Source: CAZTLE01 sp964614415
Lineage (GTDB): Bacteria; Bacteroidota; Bacteroidia; Flavobacteriales; Flavobacteriaceae
Assembly: GCA_964614415.1 (NCBI GenBank)
Contig: CAZTLE010000222.1
Location: 1-6,184, forward strand
Direction: 5' to 3'
DNA length: 6,184 nt
Below, piece by piece: positions 1 to 3,219 of the stretch (its first letter is position 1; each line of letters begins with the position of its first letter). Under the pieces are notes generated by a model. The model was not told the DNA's origin, made no database searches, and was given only the letters and a program-made list of their open reading frames with translations. A program made the translations under genes and the position numbers.

Positions 1-1
1 A

Positions 2-52
2 AAGGTGGCGGAAGCCGAGGAAGTAATGAAACAAATTGAGGCGATAAACTGA
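2..52 (+). CDS. 3' end of an unidentified upstream gene (partial)
   Basis: The second reading frame is open from the window edge to a TGA at 50-52 and gives the tail KVAEAEEVMKQIEAIN. The other two forward frames stop earlier (TAA at 24-26 and TGA at 37-39), so this is the only forward frame that could be a gene end here. The tail is charged and would form an amphipathic helix, as many protein C-termini do. Sixteen residues are too few to name a family, and I do not recognise it. The reverse strand was not excluded, so this remains a modest call. Confidence 0.35.
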   Translation, partial: KVAEAEEVMKQIEAIN

Positions 53-80
53 ATAAGTTCAGATAAGAAACCGAATCCGG

Positions 81-98
81 TGTTTTTCAGTAAAAACA
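81..98 (+). other. A/T hairpin downstream of the upstream gene
   Basis: TGTTTTT (81-87) and AAAAACA (92-98) are perfectly complementary around a CAGT loop. A smaller hairpin, ACCG-AATC-CGGT (70-81), overlaps it. Lying 30-45 bases after the stop codon, these could help end transcription of the upstream gene, but there is no T-run after the stem, so a terminator role is not shown. They might instead belong to the 5' end of the structured RNA proposed just downstream. Confidence 0.25.
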
Positions 99-224
99 AT
101 ACTTGGGACTCTATTCCTCGGGGGAACTTTGTAGCTGGAGTTGCTCCACAATTCAGTAACCTAAGGTATTAACCGAGCAGTACAATCTTAGACCAGCCAG
201 CCTGATAAAAAAGCATCAGATTTT
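98..224 (+). ncRNA. candidate small structured RNA, family not identified
   Basis: This stretch has no gene but can fold into a compact closed structure. AATAC (98-102) pairs with GTATT (166-170), and the stem continues imperfectly through 103-107 / 161-165. Inside are two hairpins: TTCC (114-117) with GGAA (123-126), and TGGAG (136-140) with CTCCA (144-148), the second extendable by TTG/CAA (129-131 / 149-151). A terminator-like hairpin, CTGAT (202-206) with ATCAG (215-219) followed by ATTTT (220-224), would close the transcript. A rod with inner hairpins recalls 6S-type RNA, but I see no sequence signature that proves it. No convincing promoter was found at its 5' side, and random folding cannot be excluded. 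Confidence 0.25.
202..224 (+). terminator. weak terminator-like hairpin
   Basis: A five-base-pair stem (CTGAT 202-206 with ATCAG 215-219, eight-base loop) is followed by ATTTT. It has the right shape for an intrinsic terminator but is short and A/T-rich. It lies just before the tRNA-Ser promoter and would separate whatever is transcribed upstream from the tRNA. Confidence 0.3.
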
Positions 225-225
225 G

Positions 226-256
226 TTGCGTGATTTGAATTGAAAAGTTACATTTG
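226..256 (+). promoter_or_regulatory. promoter of tRNA-Ser, Bacteroidota type
   Basis: TTG (226-228) and TACATTTG (249-256) are separated by 20 bases. The second box matches the known Bacteroidota -7 consensus TAnnTTTG at every fixed position, and the first matches the -33 TTG. Transcription would begin near 260-263, giving a leader of roughly 55 bases before the mature tRNA at 317. This is the best-matching promoter in the window. Confidence 0.6.
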
Positions 257-316
257 CACCCGCTACGATTCGAAGCGATTTAATTGTGGCTTTTAAAGAT
301 TTGTTCTTTGATTATT

Positions 317-403
317 GGAGAGGTGGCAGAGTGGTAATGCAGCAGATTGCTAATCTGTGGGCGCGCAAGCGTCCCCCGAGTTCGAATCTCGGTCTCTCCG
401 CCA
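317..403 (+). tRNA. tRNA-Ser, anticodon GCT
   Basis: A full class II tRNA can be folded. The acceptor is GGAGAGG (317-323) with TCTCTCC (393-399), including one G-T pair. The anticodon arm is GCAGA / TCTGT around the loop TTGCTAA (347-353), so the anticodon is GCT at 349-351, reading AGC and AGU serine codons. A long variable arm typical of serine tRNAs (about 359-375, GGGCGC...GCGTCCC around GCAA) and a T arm CCGAG-TTCGAAT-CTCGG complete it. The discriminator is G400, and the 3' CCA (401-403) is encoded in the DNA. It has its own promoter upstream and a palindromic hairpin three bases after CCA. Confidence 0.95.
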
Positions 404-405
404 AT

Positions 406-438
406 GCCCGCCAAAGCCTTGGCAAAGGCGGGCTCTTT
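406..438 (+). terminator. palindromic GC-rich hairpin after tRNA-Ser, likely terminator
   Basis: GCCCGCC (406-412) pairs perfectly with GGCGGGC (427-433). Inside, AAA on each side flanks GCC-TT-GGC, so the whole block is nearly a full palindrome. The short tail TCTTT (434-438) is T-rich. Placed directly after the tRNA 3' end, it is well suited to stop transcription and guide 3' processing. The palindromic core resembles GC-rich REP-like sequences scattered between genes in many Bacteroidota, so it may be such an element doing terminator duty; that comparison is from memory. Confidence 0.6.
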
Positions 439-462
439 AATGTCTCATTTTCATCAACGCTG

Positions 463-520
463 CTGGAATCTGGGATTTGAAAAAATTGGAATTTTCAGCG
501 TAAGCTGTCACGGGGTGTAG
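463..520 (+). repeat. direct repeat, copy 1, ending in a tRNA-Pro 5' fragment
   Basis: This 58-base segment matches 580-636 with only a handful of differences (about 90 percent identity, one single-base indel). Both copies consist of GGAATTTG-like A/T-rich sequence, then AGCGTAAGCTG (a GTAA-loop mini-hairpin), then CACGGGGTGTAG. In copy 1 the last ten bases (511-520) equal the first ten bases of the intact tRNA-Pro, after which the tRNA sequence is lost. It reads as a partial duplication of the tRNA-Pro region. Confidence 0.7.
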
Positions 521-555
521 TCCTTCGACATGCTCAGGATAAACTCCGCCCGGTT
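511..555 (+). pseudogene. remnant of a duplicated tRNA-Pro 5' part, interrupted
   Basis: Bases 511-520 repeat the acceptor 5' strand plus three bases of tRNA-Pro (627-636). The next tRNA bases are replaced by a 27-base stretch containing the REP-like motif, after which GCCCGGTT (548-555) reappears, as at 641-648 in the D loop of the intact gene. No anticodon arm or T arm follows, so no tRNA can be made. The second match is short and could be chance; the first is supported by the longer flanking repeat. Confidence 0.4.
521..547 (+). repeat. REP-like intergenic motif
   Basis: The core CCTTCGACATGCTCAGG (522-538) followed by ATAAACT (539-545) is, as far as I recall, a very common dispersed intergenic sequence in bacteria, usually seen as CCTTCGACA-N-GCTCAGG or its complement CCTGAGC-N-TGTCGAAGG. 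Its ends (CCT / AGG) are complementary. Here it falls exactly where the partial tRNA-Pro copy loses its sequence. There is only one copy in this window, so the claim that it is repeated rests on general knowledge. Confidence 0.5.
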
Positions 556-579
556 CCCGGTCTACTTGAAAAGCAAGTC

Positions 580-636
580 CTGGAATTTGGAATTTGAAGA
601 ATTGGAATTTTTAGCGTAAGCTGCCACGGGGTGTAG
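580..636 (+). repeat. direct repeat, copy 2, running into intact tRNA-Pro
   Basis: This is the partner of 463-520, offset by 116-117 bases. It supplies the upstream flank (580-626) and the first ten bases of the functional tRNA-Pro. Differences from copy 1 are mainly C/T and G/A changes, plus AAA versus GA in the A-rich part. The mini-hairpin stem stays pairable in both copies (CAGC/GCTG in copy 1, TAGC/GCTG with a U-G pair in copy 2). The two copies are separated by 59 bases (521-579) that contain the REP-like motif and a short ACTTG/CAAGT hairpin (564-578). Confidence 0.7.
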
Positions 637-701
637 CGTAGCCCGGTTATCGCGCCTGCTTTGGGAGCAGGAGGTCGCAGGTTCGAATCCTGCCACCCCG
701 A
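627..701 (+). tRNA. tRNA-Pro, anticodon TGG
   Basis: The acceptor CGGGGTG (627-633) pairs perfectly with CACCCCG (694-700). The anticodon stem CCTGC (655-659) / GCAGG (667-671) encloses TTTGGGA, putting TGG at 662-664, which reads proline CCN codons. The variable loop is AGGTC, the T arm is GCAGG-TTCGAAT-CCTGC, and the discriminator is A701. The D arm GCG...CGC is present with GG in the loop. Unlike the neighbouring tRNA-Ser, the 3' CCA is not encoded (CAA follows), so it must be added by the CCA-adding enzyme. No clear promoter was found directly upstream. An intrinsic terminator follows at once. Confidence 0.95.
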
Positions 702-702
702 C

Positions 703-735
703 AAAAAACCTGTCACAAAAGTGATGGGTTTTTTT
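703..735 (+). terminator. strong intrinsic terminator after tRNA-Pro
   Basis: AAAAAACC followed by TGTCAC (703-716) pairs with GTGATGGG and TTTTTT (721-734) around an AAAA loop. The stem is about 14 base pairs with two wobble pairs, and the 3' arm is itself a run of seven Ts (729-735). This is the classical terminator layout and, because of the A-run on the other side, it could also work on the reverse strand. It ends the tRNA unit before the glycosyltransferase gene. Confidence 0.85.
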
Positions 736-787
736 ATTGCTGTAAACTTTCTGCTCCTCATAATAGTTACTTTAATTACCTTGCGGA

Positions 788-1795
788 ATGCAATCCCGAC
801 GCATTAGCATCCTCATCCCATTTAAGAATACAACCCGGTTTCTAAGCGATTGCCTTAATTCTATTATTGCACAAACGTATGAGCACTGGGAAGTACTGGC
901 GGTCAACGATCATTCCACCGATGACAGCAATTCAGTGGTGCAGGATTTTGCTTCAAAAGATGACAGGATCAAGGTATTTCAAAACCCCGGTTCCGGAATT
1001 ATTCAAGCTTTACGAAAAGCCTATTCCGAAAGTTCCGGGAACTTCATCACTCGCATGGACTCCGATGATATTATGCTTCCTAATCGCCTTGAAACTATGG
1101 TCGATGCACTAACAAGAACCGGGAAAGGACACATTGCTGTGGGTCAGGTGAAATACTTCTCCGTGCGTGAGATCAGCGAAGGATATAAACAGTATGAGCA
1201 ATGGCTCAACAGTCTCACTGCGTCCGGTACTAACTATACCGAGATTTACAAAGAATGCGTAATTCCATCGCCTTGCTGGATGCTATATCGATCAGATCTC
1301 GATCTCTGTGGTGCTTTTAATTCCGATCTGTATCCAGAGGACTACGACCTGGTATTTCGATGCTATGAGCATGATCTAAAAGTAATTCCGTGCGGTGAAG
1401 TCCTTCACCTTTGGAGAGAATACGGTACGCGCACCTCCCGAACGCACGAGCATTATTCCGCCGATTATTTTCTGGATCTGAAAACACATCACTTTCTAAA
1501 ACTGGATCATAAACCCGAACGCGAGCTGGTCATTTGGGGAACAGGCTACAAAGCAAAGCGCATTGCGACGAAGTTGCTGGAAGCTCAGGCTGACTTTACC
1601 TGGCTGAATGCAAACCCCGCTAAGGCAGGTAAGAAGATCTACGGACAAAAGTTGCAACCAATGAGTGTTTTCGATGACCTTGTGAACCCACAAAGCATAA
1701 TAACTATTGCGAACGAGAAGTCACAGCAGGAGATTCGAGAGTTTTTGAATACCAAAGGACATATTAGTGGCACCGATTATTTTTTCTTTTGCTAG
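788..1795 (+). CDS. family 2 glycosyltransferase with an extra C-terminal domain
   Basis: The 335-residue protein probably transfers a sugar from an activated nucleotide sugar to a surface glycan or lipid carrier at the cytoplasmic face of the membrane; donor and acceptor cannot be told. The N-terminal part (about 5-225) is a GT-A fold: ISILIPFKN start, VNDHSTDDS (39-47), the metal-binding DSDD (91-94) after FITRM, and PEDYDL (183-188) carrying the likely catalytic acidic residues. No membrane segment or signal peptide is seen. Residues about 246-335 form a second unit with a Rossmann-like GTGYKAKRIA (251-260) and NPAKAGKKIYG (276-286), resembling the small nucleotide-binding domain seen in some sugar-modifying enzymes. 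The first ATG of the frame is used; no Shine-Dalgarno is present, as is common in Bacteroidota. It stands alone rather than in a polysaccharide cluster. Family is sure; role is not. Confidence 0.88.
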   Translation: MQSRRISILIPFKNTTRFLSDCLNSIIAQTYEHWEVLAVNDHSTDDSNSVVQDFASKDDRIKVFQNPGSGIIQALRKAYSESSGNFITRMDSDDIMLPNRLETMVDALTRTGKGHIAVGQVKYFSVREISEGYKQYEQWLNSLTASGTNYTEIYKECVIPSPCWMLYRSDLDLCGAFNSDLYPEDYDLVFRCYEHDLKVIPCGEVLHLWREYGTRTSRTHEHYSADYFLDLKTHHFLKLDHKPERELVIWGTGYKAKRIATKLLEAQADFTWLNANPAKAGKKIYGQKLQPMSVFDDLVNPQSIITIANEKSQQEIREFLNTKGHISGTDYFFFC

Positions 1796-2967
1796 TTTTT
1801 GGTCACTTTACGGCAACAAAGTACGACCTTCTTACTGTCACTGATAGTCGTAAAGAACACATAGTCCTCTCCTCCTTCCTTGATTTTCCACTTTTTTCGG
1901 ATCTGAGCCACAGATTCCGGAAAGTTCCGGGTAGTGATATTTGCCTTAGAGAGGTTTAAAGTCCGCATTTCTTTTTTTGAATAGGGAATTACCTTGTCAA
2001 TTGTAAAAGACCTTCCGGGGAAAGATATTGGACGCTCACCAGTATAAAGATGAGAGTGCTCGTGCAACTTGTGGACCCCGTAAGCTTCAGAGAGAAGATG
2101 AAAGGCTCCACTTTTCATAATGGCTGCATTGGGCTCGTAGAGGAATGACAGGGGTTCGGAGAATGTCGGCCTTCCCTCCTGCCCCCACTCAAATGTGAAT
2201 GGCTGTAGCGCTTCGCCGGCAATTTCGATGGCGGTGATCTTTGGAGCACCTTCAAAATCCGGACGTAAAAGCCAAAGCAATTCTTTGACCTCATTATTAA
2301 GCGCCACTATATAGATCTCGGACACATTGGCAAGCTCGCTAAGACCTACGGTAATATCCAGCATAGGCGATGTCTTTACCATTAAAAGGTCACACTGTTT
2401 CAATAGTGCCGGTACGTGCGCCGGGATATCGGGTTCGCAATCCTTTAAGTAATGCACCTTTCCTTTGGTGTCGTGCCTTCTGGAGGGATCTGCATAAATT
2501 ACATCAAAATGACGACTCAAAGCTGCCTTTAGTCCGTCCCCCTCCCGGCATTCAATATTAGTCGCATTAAGTACCTCAGCATTGTGGGCTACAATCTCCG
2601 AAAGAGATTCGTTCTGTTCCACGTGATATACCTTCTCTGCATGTTTTGAAAAAGAAAAACTATCCACTCCGAATCCTCCTGTCATATCGAGTATAGATTC
2701 TATCGGCCCTACCAATCCAGCCTTATAACTCGCGGTTTGCTCGGAAGAAGACTGTTCCAGATTCAGCGAAGGTGGGTAATAGATGCCCGGTGTGTTGAAC
2801 CAGGTAGGGAGCTTCTTTGCCACCCGTCTTCGGGAGGCGATCTGCTCCAGTAGCTCCTGAACACTTACCCTGTCAAACGGGCTGCCGGAAAATGCCAGAG
2901 ATGATGTATCTCCGGTATAGTCTTTAATAAATTGCTGAATTTCAGTATGTACTAAGTTTCGATTCAA
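1792..2967 (-). CDS. class I SAM-dependent methyltransferase, THUMP-like (PG_1098 type)
   Basis: The 391-residue product has a Rossmann methyltransferase core: LDMTGGFG (93-100) is the SAM-binding glycine loop, HVEQN (115-119) carries the acidic residue that binds the ribose, and YADPSRR (158-164) is the motif IV position, followed by KTSPMLD (198-204). About 90 residues of helical N-terminal sequence precede it. YEPNAAIMKSG (277-287) starts the C-terminal part that matches the THUMP-like domain of Bacteroidota proteins of the PG_1098 type. THUMP-related domains bind RNA, so an RNA-modifying role is plausible, but I know of no established substrate. The start is TTG at 2967-2965: no in-frame ATG exists nearby, an in-frame TAG lies upstream, and the resulting N-terminus MNRNLVHTEIQ looks like family members. 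A -33/-7 pair sits just upstream. Its stop overlaps the stop of the convergent glycosyltransferase gene. Confidence 0.85.
   Translation of the reverse strand: MNRNLVHTEIQQFIKDYTGDTSSLAFSGSPFDRVSVQELLEQIASRRRVAKKLPTWFNTPGIYYPPSLNLEQSSSEQTASYKAGLVGPIESILDMTGGFGVDSFSFSKHAEKVYHVEQNESLSEIVAHNAEVLNATNIECREGDGLKAALSRHFDVIYADPSRRHDTKGKVHYLKDCEPDIPAHVPALLKQCDLLMVKTSPMLDITVGLSELANVSEIYIVALNNEVKELLWLLRPDFEGAPKITAIEIAGEALQPFTFEWGQEGRPTFSEPLSFLYEPNAAIMKSGAFHLLSEAYGVHKLHEHSHLYTGERPISFPGRSFTIDKVIPYSKKEMRTLNLSKANITTRNFPESVAQIRKKWKIKEGGEDYVFFTTISDSKKVVLCCRKVTKN
1801..1833 (+). terminator. possible terminator of the glycosyltransferase gene inside the convergent gene
   Basis: GGTC-ACTTT (1801-1809) pairs with AAAGT (1818-1822) and GACC (1825-1828) with a two-base bulge and an eight-base loop. 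TTCTT (1829-1833) follows. It begins five bases after the glycosyltransferase stop and lies inside the last codons of the methyltransferase gene. The T tail is broken by a C, so it would be weak. No comparable structure with a T tail was found for the reverse-strand gene. Confidence 0.3.
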
Positions 2968-2984
2968 AGAAATGAATTGACGTG

Positions 2985-3013
2985 TAAATATATACTAATG
3001 AAAACTACTACAA
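2985..3013 (-). promoter_or_regulatory. likely promoter of the methyltransferase gene
   Basis: On the reverse strand, TTG (3013-3011) is followed after 18 bases by TATATTTA (2992-2985), seven of eight positions compatible with TAnnTTTG. Transcription would start near 2980, leaving a leader of only about a dozen bases before the TTG start codon at 2967. The promoter points away from the thr promoter on the other strand, about 60 bases apart. Confidence 0.45.
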
Positions 3014-3044
3014 GAAAAACCTCGCCGTGTATATTTTTTTCATC

Positions 3045-3087
3045 GTCGGGCTTGCAGGTTTGTCTAAAAATAATACCTTAGCCCGAC
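3045..3087. repeat. perfect 8-bp inverted repeat around the thr promoter
   Basis: GTCGGGCT (3045-3052) and AGCCCGAC (3080-3087) are exact reverse complements, with a second nested pair AGGT (3056-3059) / ACCT (3075-3078). The left arm touches the -33 TTG and the right arm overlaps the end of the -7 box and the expected start point. Because transcription would start at the right arm, the repeat acts as DNA rather than RNA in that transcript and is a candidate operator. No T tail follows on either strand, so it is not an intrinsic terminator. Confidence 0.5.
3052..3081 (+). promoter_or_regulatory. likely promoter of the thr operon
   Basis: TTG (3052-3054) and TACCTTAG (3074-3081) are 19 bases apart. 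The -7 box matches TAnnTTTG except for one position. Transcription would begin near 3086-3089, about 20 bases before the leader peptide start at 3107 and about 130 bases before thrA. This fits an attenuated operon with a transcribed leader. Confidence 0.5.
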
Positions 3088-3106
3088 AACATTGAGGAAT
3101 ACTCAC

Positions 3107-3166
3107 ATGTACTATATACTTACAAACATCACTACAACTACCATTACCCCGTTGGGGTTGGTGTAA
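3107..3166 (+). CDS. thrL: threonine/isoleucine-rich leader peptide of the thr operon
   Basis: A 19-codon ORF starts at ATG 3107 and ends at TAA 3164-3166, 53 bases before thrA. It encodes MYYILTNITTTTITPLGLV: six threonines and three isoleucines, with the cluster ITTTTIT at residues 8-14. In enterobacteria the thrABC leader peptide ThrL is likewise rich in Thr and Ile, and ribosome stalling at those codons when charged tRNA is scarce relieves attenuation. The composition, size and position directly before thrA make the same role here very likely, although the sequence is not homologous to ThrL and the name is given by function. The peptide itself probably has no other job. It lies inside a large hairpin (3113-3173), and its promoter is about 25-50 bases upstream. 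Confidence 0.8.
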   Translation: MYYILTNITTTTITPLGLV

Positions 3167-3173
3167 GTATATA
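3113..3173 (+). promoter_or_regulatory. attenuator-like RNA hairpin overlapping the leader peptide
   Basis: TATATACTTACA (3113-3124) is the exact reverse complement of TGTAAGTATATA (3162-3173), making a perfect 12-bp stem that joins codons 3-6 of the leader to its stop region. Within the loop, ACCCC (3146-3150) pairs with GGGGT (3154-3158) and CC (3141-3142) with GG (3160-3161). A ribosome stalled on the Thr codons (3131-3148) would cover the 5' arm of both stems and release the 3' strand. There is no U-run after the stem, and only a weak GTTTT/AAAAC stem (about 3195-3210) downstream, so the alternative structure and the exact mode (intrinsic, Rho-dependent or translational) are not visible. 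Confidence 0.6.
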
Positions 3174-3219
3174 TTCGGTCTATAAATTCATTTCGTTTTA
3201 ACAACAAAACATACGTACC

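Noticed and set aside
286..480. Plus-strand ORF of 64 codons starting before tRNA-Ser
   Set aside because: It runs straight through the complete tRNA-Ser and its hairpin, and the protein shows no family pattern, so it is a chance frame.
463..636. CRISPR-like or mobile element reading of the direct repeats
   Set aside because: There are only two imperfect copies, they differ by indels, they carry tRNA sequence, and no transposase or regular spacers are present.
534..761. Minus-strand ORF of 75 codons over tRNA-Pro
   Set aside because: It is antisense to the tRNA-Pro and the terminator; peptides of the kind GWQDSNLRPPAPKAG are typical false translations of tRNA genes.
740..787. A promoter for the glycosyltransferase gene
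   Set aside because: TACTTTAA (768-775) is only a partial match to TAnnTTTG and no TTG lies at a proper distance, so no promoter is claimed.
3045..3087. Reading the 8-bp inverted repeat as an intrinsic terminator
   Set aside because: No T-run follows the right arm on the plus strand or the left arm on the minus strand, and a promoter overlaps it.
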